From the NCBI GenBank assembly GCA_047619485.1, contig JBLHKE010000436.1, positions 1 through 6,729 of the forward strand: a stretch of 6,729 nucleotides of DNA. The letters run 5' to 3'. A program made the translations under genes and the position numbers. Positions 1 to 6,507 of the stretch are shown here, piece by piece. Origin of the DNA: JBLHKE01 sp047619485. GTDB taxonomy: Bacteria > Verrucomicrobiota > Verrucomicrobiia > Verrucomicrobiales > DEV007. Under the pieces are notes generated by a model, which saw only the letters and a list, made by a program, of their open reading frames with translations, was not told where the DNA came from and did not search any database. Numbering within the stretch: the first letter of the stretch is position 1; each line of letters starts with the position of its first letter.

Positions 1-3000
1 TGCAGCCACCAGTGCGGGGTGTTGTTTGCCGCGAGGTCGGGGGCGAACACCGCTTCGATTTCGTGGTTGGACGTCACGTTGGAAAACTGGTGACTCGACA
101 CCGCGCCAACACTGACCTGATCGACCAGCACATCGGCGACATGGAAAAACTGATCAGGGGTGATTGAGTAGTGCTGGCTGCCGCCGGCTTCCAGGAAGAT
201 GTTGGTTGAGGGACTGATGCTACCGTTGGTGCCCGCGGTCGCCTCGATCAGGTAGAGCGCGGTAAATGGATCCCGATCGTCGACCACTAGGTCGTCGAGG
301 GTGAACGGGCCAGACATGATGAGTTGGGTCAGGTAGGCGTTGTCGCTGTTCGCGCTGGCAAAACGCGACACGGGTTGTGTGACTTGCATGCCGTCGATGT
401 AGAGCTCGAAGTAGAAGTGGCCAGTGGCTCCGCGCTGGTAGTCGGCGTGGACGGTAAGCCGGTGGAAGTCGCCGTCGGTGATCTGCACGTTGGGAACGGT
501 CGTCCAGGCTTTGGTGTCTGGAGCGTTGACGGGATCAGGGGTGTTCCACACGCGCAGCCTCCCGTCGTCGCCGACGTAGATCTGCAGCTGGGCGCTCTCG
601 CGAGGGGTAGGTGCTTGCGGGTTCCGCCAGTAGGTCATCTCACACACGCTGTCGATCCACAGGCTAGCGTAGGTCTCCGTGGCGGTGAAACGTTTGGCAA
701 CTGATTCCTCAATCTGCAGAGCCTGGGTGTGTCCGGCGTGGGGGAGGGGCAAGTCGCCATTGTTGGGGAGGGCATATGAATTTTGGGTCACCACGGGGGG
801 CGTCGTGCCGTACCATCCGTTGAAGCCGAGAAGCCCAGTCCCCCCAATGTAGTTTTCGAACGACTCCTCATCGCGCACGGTGCTCGGGGCATTGCCACCC
901 TCGACGGTGATGGTGCGCGTGTTGGAAAACCGGTGCGTCCCGTAGTGCGTGATCAGTTCGATTTCATACACCCCGGCCACAGTGAACGAGGCCGCTGTGG
1001 ATGGGGCATAGGGGCTGCCAAAGGTCACCGTTCCCGGCCCCGATTGCTGCACCCATTCGACGGATACCAGCTCGGGCGGAAGCCCTTTCAGATCCAAAGC
1101 AGCCTCCAGTTGCGTGCCGTTGCCGAGCAAGATTGAGTGGTTGGGCACGGCGGACAGGTCGATGATCGGCACGTCGTCGAACACGCTCAAGTTGACCACC
1201 GGTGAGGTGCTACTGATCAAGCTGTCGGTCATCACCGCTGTCAGCGCATAGTTGCCCGGGGTGGTGGGGTGGCTCAGGGTATGAGTGTAAGGCGCGCTGG
1301 CATCGACGCCGATTGAAACACCGTCGAGGAAGAACTCCACTTGGCTCACCGAGCCGACGACGAGATCGTTGCGGACTTCTGCAGTGACTTGTGTCGAATA
1401 GGGCGGGATCAATCCCTGGCCGTCGAGCGGATTGGTGATGGTCACCCGGGTGGCGAACTCTGTCTGAAATGGCTGAAGGCGGGAAAGATGCGTTCCCGCG
1501 CTGTCCTGAACTCGCGCCTGCAATGTGTGGCTGCCCGGCGTGCTGATGTCACTGAGAATCAGGCGGTAGGTGTAGGGTACCGTGTTATCGACCGACAGGC
1601 TGTTGCCATCGAGCAGAAACTCCACCTGGTTGACCGATCCGGTGATGCGCTGGGCATCGATGGCCACGGTCAGCTCCGCTAGAACAGGAATCAACAACGT
1701 CGCACCCGATGGCGGTGAGAGAAATTCGACCATTGCATCGGGGAAGCCGGGACTGGCGAAGCCCGGGGCGTACCAAGCCGCCGGATCATTGCCAGAGGCG
1801 GCGATGTCTTCGCGCTGGATCGGCTTGCCGCTGCCGTCCGCAGCTGCTGGCCACGGAGTATTTTCGAAATAGGTCAGCTCGTCCGCGGTGATCCAAGATG
1901 GTGGGTCACCGGCTCCATCCGGCGCCTGCGGCTGCTCGAGCGTGATGCGATCGCTGCTGTTCGATAGCTTGCCTGAGAATGGGCCGAACATTTGAATCTC
2001 GCCGTCGAATTGGCGATAGGTGGCGAGGAAGGCGGCTTTCTCATCCGCCTGTAGAGGGTCTTCGGGATCGAAGGAAACCACGGCCAGACATTGTCCTGCA
2101 GTGAGACTGGTGCCGGTGGGGAAGGCAAAGTCCACGCCACCGCTCAAGCGCCAGGTCAGCCCGTCGTTGAACAAATCGATCGCGCTGCCGGACGTATTGC
2201 AGATTTCAATGTACTCGTCATTGGTGTTGTCTGCGGGATGGGTCGAAGTCGCTGCGGGGTGGTACATGACCTCGTTGATGACCAGTCCGGCGGCAGCTCC
2301 GGTATTCGACGCGTTAGGTGTCGGCGCGCAGGTCTGCCAGTAACCGCTGCCGTCGGGCAGACGCCCCCAAGTGGCACCGTTGGCCTGGCCTTCGAACTCC
2401 ACCGCATCGGCGACGCGATCGGCAGATGTGCCGGGCAGGTAGGAAAGGTAGACGGTTTCGCCTGCCTTGTTGATCCCAAATCCATTGGTGATCGGGTTGT
2501 GGAAATCATCGACTTCGGTAAACCAACGCCAGCTGTTGCCGCTGATCTGGGTGGTGGCAGGAATCGGCCATTTCTTGAGTTCGTCGGCGTCATCGCTGAG
2601 GTACCAGTCGCCTAGGGTGACGGCTCCCGCGGCGGTGTTGTAGAGTTCGATGCCATCATTCGAATCATACTGATTGTTGGGATTGCTGTAGTCCGTGTGA
2701 GCTTCGATCTCGTTGAGGACTAGCGTATTCACCGGGGCTGGGTCGCTGATACCGGGCGAACCGTCGAGGTAAGTGCTCGCACGCCAGTTGCCGCCGTATT
2801 CGATGGCGTTGCTGGTCTGGTCGGTGGTGATCACCGGGACGAGCGAGTGCCCCGCACCATCTGCCGTGACCGGCCAGTCGCGGCCGTCTCCATAGTTGAA
2901 ATCGGCGAGCACTTCACCCTGCGAGGTCACCAGCTCGATGGTGTCGCCACCATTGTCGAGGTTACCGCTGAACTCACCCGCGATGGGCAGGCCAGCAGTG

Positions 3001-5696
3001 CTGTAGCGTTGCGTAAAGGCCGTGAGATTGCTCACCACCAGCACGTGCCCCATTGCCGGGACACTGGAGACATTGCCGCCCGAGAAGTCGAACGTCACGC
3101 CATTGCTCAGGCGTCCTTTCAGCTCGATCCCCGCCAGCCCGATTTCGGTCGAGCCAGTATTATAAATCTCGATGAACTCAAAGTCCTTCGCTTCGGTGCC
3201 GACGGTTTTGCGTGGATTGTACATGACTTCCGAAATGCGCAGGGTATTGGCGGCATCGGAAACGAACACCGCTTCGTTGAGCGCACTCCAGTTGGTGGTG
3301 CTTGTCATCGATCGTGCCTTGATCACCACCCCGTGGGGCAGGGGGATGGGGTCGCTGTAGACCGTGCCCTGCGCGGCGCCGGTGAGGATCTGGCGCGGGT
3401 CGGTCCCGTCGAGCGTGTAGACGATGGAGCCGGGGCCGGTCACGCTGAGTTGGAACCCTGCAGAAAAGGTGCCGCCCTGCTGACTGAATACCGGAGCGTC
3501 CAGGTTGGGGTACCAACCGGCATTGCGCAGTTGGCTGAGCACGGTTGCGGTGCGGCCGGAAATCCAGTTCCGGGTCGCGTTGACATCGGGAATCCAGTGG
3601 TCGTTGCGCGTCTTTAGTGCCGGAGGTTTTGCATCGCCCCATCGGGCGGATTCCCCGATAATTGCGAGATCTATCTCGTCGGTCCGCTGGGTGAAGATCG
3701 CAAGGGCGTTGCTCGAGGTCATGATGCCGTCGTTGAAGAAGTGTTTGTGCGTTTGATCAGCGAAGGCGATCAGATACTCCGGGTTCTGAACCAGCTTTCC
3801 ATGCATGATCAACGCGTTGAACCTACTGAAATCAGTACTCGTATCGGTTCGGGAAACGTTGTTCGTGAATCCGACGTCGAGGCTCCACTCTGAATCGTAA
3901 TTGAAAAACTTGAATCCATCCGGATCCTCGCGATTGAAGGCGCAGATGTAGTTGTTCAGGCCCCAGTTGCCAGCCATTCCGTCAAGTTCACCCGTCCAGT
4001 AGTGGACCAGCATGTAGTCTGTGAGAGCCCCCACATCGAGGAGCCTCGTGTAGGACGGATCGGGGGTCGCGCCGTCGCTATCAAAGCCCTGGGCGTGGAA
4101 GTAATTGTCCATGCCGACGGCACCCGTAAAACCAGCCATCGTGATATCGTAAAGTTCTCGATAGGCGGCATCGGTTCCGTCGACGGTATGGCCGTGTTTT
4201 TTCTTGCTGATGATGTCGTAGTCTTCGTCATCGCCACCCCAATTCTCAGCTAGGAAGGGTTGTTCGATATTCTCCTGAGTTTCGTACATTCCCCAATAAA
4301 CGCCATTGAGGTAGAGATGGTATTTGTCACCCCGCGTCGAGGGTTGACCCTGGGCGATCTGGAGATCGCGGGCGAAAATGTCACGGGCAAAAACCGAGGA
4401 CCCGTCGAAGTAGTGCCAGCCGGGGGTCTGCGAACAGCGGAGGTCGACCCCGTTGGACGCATCAGGCCCGTCTTCCCCGAAGATCGGGTAGTGCAACTTC
4501 GCGGCTCCATATTCGCGCCGGAAACGGAGGCGGAAGCCGTGCTTGGGAACTGCGGAATTGCGGCTGGCACCGCCGCGAATACGTAGGCCGGAGTTCTCCT
4601 GGAAGCCCTCTGTCCCATCGGGGTTCAGCAGTTCCACCGAGGTCACTCGCTCCCACAGGTTGCCTTCCTGGCTCGCGTTGACATAGATGCCGTTCGCTGG
4701 GCCGAACAGATTGTCGAGGTCGGTCACTAGCGAGATCGTGGGGATCGCGAGCAGGGCATCCTCGACTAGATCGACGTAGTCCGGGTGCTGCGTGATGTCC
4801 GGATCCATTCCATACTGGATCTTCTGTCCGTTGACATCGAAGGCCGGCCAATCGGGGGTGGGCGGCGTGTTGCCCGTGGGGCTCTGCTGCACGACGTCGG
4901 CGAGGAAGAGGTAGGTGTGGGTATCGATGTTGGTCGGGTAGAGGTCGACCTTATAGGCCCGCGCCCGGACACATGTCGTCTGGCTGATGGGGATCGGATC
5001 GGTGTAGCGCGTGCTGCCCGTGTCGGGATCGCTGCCGTCCAGGCTGTAGTAAATTTCCGCGCCTAGTGTGTTGCTGGAGATCGTCAACTCGAAGGGATCG
5101 GAATAGAACCCGCGGTCGTGGTTGAAGCGGGTGTTAGCCACAAAGTCCGCCGCGCCACTGGAGTTGATCGCGCCCGGTGTGGAGGAATCGAAAAAGCTGA
5201 AGCCGTTGGAGGCGTTGCGACCGTAGGAGATGTTTTCGGTCTGCGCCGGGTAGCCGAACTGACCGGGACTGTATTCGAAGCTGGTGATGGCGTCGACGAT
5301 GGTGCTGCCATCCGCTGCGACTAGGGCGAGGGTTTCGCCGTCGGTGCTCAAGGCGAAGTTCGCATGTAGCTCACCGGAGACCACCGACTCCGTCGTCTTG
5401 TCGGCATACACCAGAAGGTAACCGCCAGCTGGAATGCTCGTCGTGGGGAAGATCCACTTGGCTAGATCGAACGGGTCGTCGCTCAGGTGCCAACCGCTCA
5501 GGTCGGCGGGCAGAGCGCCATTGTTGTGCAACTCGATCCAGTCCGCACGGTCATCGCCGGTGGCATTGGTATGCTCGCCGCGGTTGCGCGCCATGAACTC
5601 GTTGATGACCACATCGGCTTCGACCGAGGTGAGGCAAATGGCGGAGAGCAGGAGGCACAGCAGCCCGCTTCTTTTTTCAGAACTTGGGGATTCCAT
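1..5696 (-). CDS. Giant secreted CotH-kinase-like multidomain protein, 3' end beyond the window
   Basis: I read this frame codon by codon from the ATG at 5696-5694 to the left edge and found no stop: 1898 codons, C-terminus missing. Residues 1-27 form a signal peptide (basic n-region SEKRS, core GLLCLLLSAICL, likely cleavage after SVEA). Domains in order: LTD 28-160 (starts DVVINEFMARN); chitobiase-like C-terminal domain 186-264 (IYYSLDGSDPDTG); linker with YGMDPDI near 300; CotH kinase domain about 319-690; second chitobiase-like domain 736-811 (VYTLDGTDPRQ); LTDs 819-984, 992-1130 and 1137-1320; Ig-like repeats 1323-1414 and 1415-1507; PKD-like domain 1509-1600; LamG-like domain about 1608-1811; InlB-like repeat 1814-1884. 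The likely role is an exported surface or secreted protein that may phosphorylate or bind extracellular targets; the substrate is unknown. The start is fixed by the signal peptide. A weak AGAGA lies six bases upstream. The gene is 30 bases downstream of the 216-residue gene on the same strand. Confidence 0.93.
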   Translation of the reverse strand, partial: MESPSSEKRSGLLCLLLSAICLTSVEADVVINEFMARNRGEHTNATGDDRADWIELHNNGALPADLSGWHLSDDPFDLAKWIFPTTSIPAGGYLLVYADKTTESVVSGELHANFALSTDGETLALVAADGSTIVDAITSFEYSPGQFGYPAQTENISYGRNASNGFSFFDSSTPGAINSSGAADFVANTRFNHDRGFYSDPFELTISSNTLGAEIYYSLDGSDPDTGSTRYTDPIPISQTTCVRARAYKVDLYPTNIDTHTYLFLADVVQQSPTGNTPPTPDWPAFDVNGQKIQYGMDPDITQHPDYVDLVEDALLAIPTISLVTDLDNLFGPANGIYVNASQEGNLWERVTSVELLNPDGTEGFQENSGLRIRGGASRNSAVPKHGFRLRFRREYGAAKLHYPIFGEDGPDASNGVDLRCSQTPGWHYFDGSSVFARDIFARDLQIAQGQPSTRGDKYHLYLNGVYWGMYETQENIEQPFLAENWGGDDEDYDIISKKKHGHTVDGTDAAYRELYDITMAGFTGAVGMDNYFHAQGFDSDGATPDPSYTRLLDVGALTDYMLVHYWTGELDGMAGNWGLNNYICAFNREDPDGFKFFNYDSEWSLDVGFTNNVSRTDTSTDFSRFNALIMHGKLVQNPEYLIAFADQTHKHFFNDGIMTSSNALAIFTQRTDEIDLAIIGESARWGDAKPPALKTRNDHWIPDVNATRNWISGRTATVLSQLRNAGWYPNLDAPVFSQQGGTFSAGFQLSVTGPGSIVYTLDGTDPRQILTGAAQGTVYSDPIPLPHGVVIKARSMTSTTNWSALNEAVFVSDAANTLRISEVMYNPRKTVGTEAKDFEFIEIYNTGSTEIGLAGIELKGRLSNGVTFDFSGGNVSSVPAMGHVLVVSNLTAFTQRYSTAGLPIAGEFSGNLDNGGDTIELVTSQGEVLADFNYGDGRDWPVTADGAGHSLVPVITTDQTSNAIEYGGNWRASTYLDGSPGISDPAPVNTLVLNEIEAHTDYSNPNNQYDSNDGIELYNTAAGAVTLGDWYLSDDADELKKWPIPATTQISGNSWRWFTEVDDFHNPITNGFGINKAGETVYLSYLPGTSADRVADAVEFEGQANGATWGRLPDGSGYWQTCAPTPNASNTGAAAGLVINEVMYHPAATSTHPADNTNDEYIEICNTSGSAIDLFNDGLTWRLSGGVDFAFPTGTSLTAGQCLAVVSFDPEDPLQADEKAAFLATYRQFDGEIQMFGPFSGKLSNSSDRITLEQPQAPDGAGDPPSWITADELTYFENTPWPAAADGSGKPIQREDIAASGNDPAAWYAPGFASPGFPDAMVEFLSPPSGATLLIPVLAELTVAIDAQRITGSVNQVEFLLDGNSLSVDNTVPYTYRLILSDISTPGSHTLQARVQDSAGTHLSRLQPFQTEFATRVTITNPLDGQGLIPPYSTQVTAEVRNDLVVGSVSQVEFFLDGVSIGVDASAPYTHTLSHPTTPGNYALTAVMTDSLISSTSPVVNLSVFDDVPIIDLSAVPNHSILLGNGTQLEAALDLKGLPPELVSVEWVQQSGPGTVTFGSPYAPSTAASFTVAGVYEIELITHYGTHRFSNTRTITVEGGNAPSTVRDEESFENYIGGTGLLGFNGWYGTTPPVVTQNSYALPNNGDLPLPHAGHTQALQIEESVAKRFTATETYASLWIDSVCEMTYWRNPQAPTPRESAQLQIYVGDDGRLRVWNTPDPVNAPDTKAWTTVPNVQITDGDFHRLTVHADYQRGATGHFYFELYIDGMQVTQPVSRFASANSDNAYLTQLIMSGPFTLDDLVVDDRDPFTALYLIEATAGTNGSISPSTNIFLEAGGSQHYSITPDQFFHVADVLVDQVSVGAVSSHQFSNVTSNHEIEAVFAPDLAANNTPHWWL
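45..257 (-). other. InlB-like B-repeat near the left edge (residues ~1814-1884)
   Basis: IEATAGTNGSISPS, AGGSQHYSITPDQF, VADVLVDQVSVGAVSS and FSNVTSNHEIEAVFAPD form the very recognisable secreted repeat of the type 'A-x-x-G-x-x-G-x-ISP...GGSQ-x-x-x-ITPD...DVLVDG-x-SVG...F-x-NVT-x-x-H-x-I-x-x-F'. It is followed by ANNTPHWWL at the window edge. In this group that phrase usually leads into calcium-binding thrombospondin-type-3-like repeats and a C-terminal beta domain, which would lie outside the window. Confidence 0.82.
264..875 (-). other. LamG/concanavalin-like domain (residues ~1608-1811)
   Basis: It starts ESFENYIGGTGLLGFNGW, a typical opening of LamG-like jellyroll domains in this group. 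Later come ALQIEESVAKRF, YASLWIDSV, QLQIYVGDDGRLRVWN, HRLTVHADYQ, HFYFELYIDGMQV and the closing FTLDDLVVDDRDPF, which fit alternating strands of a jellyroll. Such domains often bind glycans or proteins outside the cell. The assignment is by pattern only and the domain edges are approximate. Confidence 0.68.
897..1172 (-). other. PKD-like domain (residues ~1509-1600)
   Basis: The segment VPIIDLSAVPNHSILLGNG, then EWVQQSGPGTVTFGSP, ASFTVAGVYEIELITHYG and a closing RTITVEGG follows the PKD/REJ-type beta-sandwich pattern (W-x-Q-x-SGPG-x-V-x-F ... F-x-x-x-G-x-Y-x-x-x-L). It continues the run of Ig-fold spacers and ends just before the LamG-like domain. Confidence 0.7.
1176..1730 (-). repeat. Tandem bacterial Ig-like domains (residues ~1323-1507)
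   Basis: Two adjacent units of about 92 residues share a clear pattern: SVNQVEFLLDGNSLSVD followed by PYTYRLILSD, and SVSQVEFFLDGVSIGVD followed by PYTHTLSHP. Each then has TPG and a closing strand (LQARVQDS, LTAVMTDS). This matches the Big_7-type Ig fold common in extracellular carbohydrate-active and adhesion proteins. The units have diverged at DNA level. Their likely role is as spacers or ligand-binding modules that hold the N-terminal kinase-like part away from the C-terminal anchor or binding region. Confidence 0.8.
1737..3242 (-). other. Three consecutive lamin-tail domains, LTD 2-4 (residues ~819-1320)
   Basis: Each domain opens with the LTD signature: LRISEVMYNP (819), LVLNEIEAH (992) and LVINEVMYHP (1138). 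Each follows with a matching second strand: FEFIEIYNTG, DGIELYNTA and EYIEICNTSG. LTD 2 and LTD 4 are the longer form, with FSGNLDNGGDTIELV or FSGKLSNSSDRITLE in the second half. LTD 2 and LTD 4 end in SPG-type linkers (YLDGSPG, FASPGFPD); LTD 3 ends in CAPTPNASN. LTD 3 is the shorter form, with LSDDADELKKWP as in LTD 1. The three differ strongly in sequence, so they are not recent copies. Confidence 0.87.
3264..3491 (-). repeat. Chitobiase-like C-terminal domain, copy 2 (residues ~736-811)
   Basis: It shares the layout of copy 1: GTFSAGFQLSVTG, the turn IVYTLDGTDPRQ, YSDPIPLPHGVVIKARS and a closing NEAVF. The two copies share the LDG(S/T)DP turn and the Y(T/S)DPIP segment but differ elsewhere, so this is an old duplication or separate recruitment of one family, not a recent DNA repeat. 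It directly follows the helix-like end of the CotH region (LSQLRNAGWYPNLDAPVFSQ). Confidence 0.85.
3627..4742 (-). other. CotH kinase domain within the giant protein (residues ~319-690)
   Basis: The domain opens with IPTISLVTDLDNLFGPANG and continues with GLRIRGGASRNSAVPK (370-385), which corresponds to the family's 'G-x-R-G-x-x-S...K' segment. RDIFARDLQIAQGQ (438-451) and LNGVYWGMYETQE (463-475) match the core 'R-x-x-x-A-x-x-x...LNG-x-Y-x-G-x-Y-x-x-x-E' pattern. FFNYDSEWSLD (597-607) is the acidic segment where members found in Verrucomicrobiota and Planctomycetes usually have F-x-WD-x-EW. GESARWGD near 680-688 closes the domain. B. subtilis CotH is an atypical protein kinase that phosphorylates spore-coat proteins; homologues in these phyla are mostly uncharacterised. 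All the recognisable motif positions appear filled, so the domain looks intact, but activity is inferred from motifs only. Confidence 0.9.
4905..5141 (-). repeat. Chitobiase-like C-terminal domain, copy 1 (residues ~186-264)
   Basis: The segment has the usual CHB_HEX_C_1-type layout: a strand ending SDPFELTISSN, the turn EIYYSLDGSDPDTG, then YTDPIPISQTTCVRARAYK and a closing THTYLF. It is a small beta-sandwich module common in secreted bacterial proteins. It sits just before the CotH domain and has a counterpart just after it, so the pair brackets the kinase-like core. Confidence 0.85.
5217..5615 (-). other. N-terminal lamin-tail domain, LTD 1 (residues ~28-160)
   Basis: This domain begins right after the predicted signal-peptide cleavage site. 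It shows the LTD pattern: VINEFMARN, then DWIELHNNG, LSGWHLSDD, KWIFP, GGYLLVYAD, and the closing TENISYGRN. LTDs are Ig-fold beta-sandwiches first described in nuclear lamins. In bacteria they occur in exported nucleases and hydrolases and are thought to bind partners or surfaces. Within this protein it is the only LTD upstream of the kinase-like domain; three more follow it. Confidence 0.88.
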
Positions 5697-5726
5697 GTGT
5701 TTTCTCTAGGGAGAGGGAATGGTTTC
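5697..5726 (-). promoter_or_regulatory. Short gap with a weak ribosome-binding site for the CotH gene
   Basis: Thirty bases separate the TAA of the 216-residue gene from the ATG of the CotH gene. The only SD-like stretch is AGAGA at 5703-5707, six bases from the ATG. No terminator hairpin is visible: the best inverted repeat (CTCT/AGAG, 5704-5715) has four base pairs and no following T-run. The gap is therefore compatible with co-transcription of both genes. Confidence 0.4.
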
Positions 5727-6377
5727 TTATTCGATGATGAATTGAAAACCTTGGGGCGGATACTCGAGGTCGATGTGGAAGATCCGGTCGCGGTTGGTAT
5801 CAAGATTCAGTTGGGGGGTGCCGAGACCATTCTGTCCGCTGGAGTAACGCCAACCGCCGTCGTAGCCGTCGCCAGTCACGTTGATGTATGGAATGCCGCT
5901 AGGCCAACCCGAGGTGCTACTGATCAGGCCGATATCGATCGCGTAGCTCGTGTCGGCTTCCAACAGCACAGGAGTTTCAAAAGCCCAGGTCATGTATTCG
6001 CCACCGTTCCAGGTGAAATCCTGCGTGGCCATTTCAGTGTGAATTTCGGTGAACACGTTTCCCAAGATCGAGCCGACTCGGATCTTGTAGATTTTCGTGG
6101 CAGTGGCCTGCTGACCGGCGTCCACCTGGTAAGTGATCGATTTGAGCAAGACCTTCAGGTCGCCGGTGGTGAAAGTTTGCCCCTTCGCGCTGCCTGCCCC
6201 GCTGCTGTTCTCGGGCCACCATTTGTCGCTGGTGACCACCGCGGCATTTAAGTTGGCGATATCGCCACCATCGACCACCGGCTTGTCAGGGCTTGCTGAC
6301 ATTTCGGCGGCGTGGTTGGCCGTGCAGGCGAGGGCCATCAGGATGGCTGCTGCGAGGAGTTGTCTGTTGGTTTTCAT
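5727..6377 (-). CDS. Secreted beta-rich protein of unknown function, 216 residues
   Basis: This is a complete frame with a clear signal peptide: basic start MKTNRQ, hydrophobic core LLAAAILMALAC, likely cleavage near TANHA. The MALAC stretch does not fit a lipobox, since the -3 position is Ala and -2 is Leu, so a lipoprotein is unlikely. The mature part has alternating strand-like segments: GQTFTTG, LLKSITYQVDAG, YKIRVGSI, MTWAFETPVLLEADTSYAIDIG, then YDGGWRYSSG and DRIFHIDLEYP. This suggests a single jellyroll or carbohydrate-binding-like fold of the kind common in exported proteins of Verrucomicrobiota. No catalytic motif is visible and I do not recognise a named family. The start is fixed by the signal peptide; no convincing Shine-Dalgarno sequence precedes it. 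It sits between the LamG fragment and the CotH gene, all on one strand. Confidence 0.88.
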   Translation of the reverse strand: MKTNRQLLAAAILMALACTANHAAEMSASPDKPVVDGGDIANLNAAVVTSDKWWPENSSGAGSAKGQTFTTGDLKVLLKSITYQVDAGQQATATKIYKIRVGSILGNVFTEIHTEMATQDFTWNGGEYMTWAFETPVLLEADTSYAIDIGLISSTSGWPSGIPYINVTGDGYDGGWRYSSGQNGLGTPQLNLDTNRDRIFHIDLEYPPQGFQFIIE

Positions 6378-6420
6378 GGAAATTGGTTTGGGAATCTAAA
6401 TTTGGGGGTGGGGGATCCTC
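6378..6420 (-). promoter_or_regulatory. Short gap upstream of the 216-residue gene, no clear signals
   Basis: This 43-base gap lies between the second stop of the LamG fragment (6421-6423) and the next ATG. Read on the minus strand it contains a C-rich tract, CCCCCACCCCC at 6404-6414, and then an A/T-rich stretch. I see no purine-rich ribosome-binding site, no hairpin terminator and no convincing promoter hexamers. Translation of the next gene may be independent of a Shine-Dalgarno sequence. Confidence 0.35.
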
Positions 6421-6507
6421 TCATTCGAGAATTAAGATGAATCGTTTGGCCAGATCGATGTCCTGTTTGTCTGCGACGAGGCGACTGCCCGCCTTGGTGC
6501 CGAGGTC
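6421..6507 (-). pseudogene. In-frame continuation of the LamG fragment after its stop
   Basis: Reading on in the same frame after the TGA gives 28 sense codons, DLGTKAGSRLVADK then QDIDLAKRFILILE, and a TGA. Of the 28 third positions, 19 are G or C, in keeping with the codon use of the neighbouring genes. The text resembles the part of LamG proteins that leads into the first jellyroll strand (G-x-x-x-IDL-x-x-x-F-x-x-x-x). Even with readthrough the product would have 100 residues, still too short for a full domain, so a larger deletion may also have occurred. Confidence 0.45.

Noticed and set aside
1204..1219. Exact 16-base repeat (gaggtgctactgatca) also present at 5911-5926
   Set aside because: In both genes it encodes the peptide LISSTS in the same codon phase. 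It is isolated, with no flanking similarity, so chance or common codon choice is the simplest explanation.
2847..3617. Plus-strand open frame of 256 codons
   Set aside because: It lies wholly inside the minus-strand CotH gene, opposite LTD 2 and the second chitobiase-like domain, and its translation is rich in R, G, A, V and H without any family pattern.
4250..4851. Minus-strand frames of 122 and 129 codons over the CotH domain
   Set aside because: They are out of frame with the clear CotH reading, and their R/S/T/P-rich text has no recognisable motif.
5704..5715. Inverted repeat ctct-aggg-agag as a terminator after the 216-residue gene
   Set aside because: The stem has four base pairs and no T-run follows in the direction of transcription.
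5487..6251. Plus-strand open frame of 254 codons crossing the CotH gene start and the 216-residue gene
   Set aside because: It overlaps two convincing minus-strand genes, shows no signal peptide or domain pattern, and spans their intergenic gap. It is a shadow of GC-rich codon use.
6404..6414. G-rich tract gggggtggggg as a possible quadruplex or slippage site
   Set aside because: Only two G-runs are present, too few for a standard quadruplex, and it lies between genes so slippage would not restore any frame.
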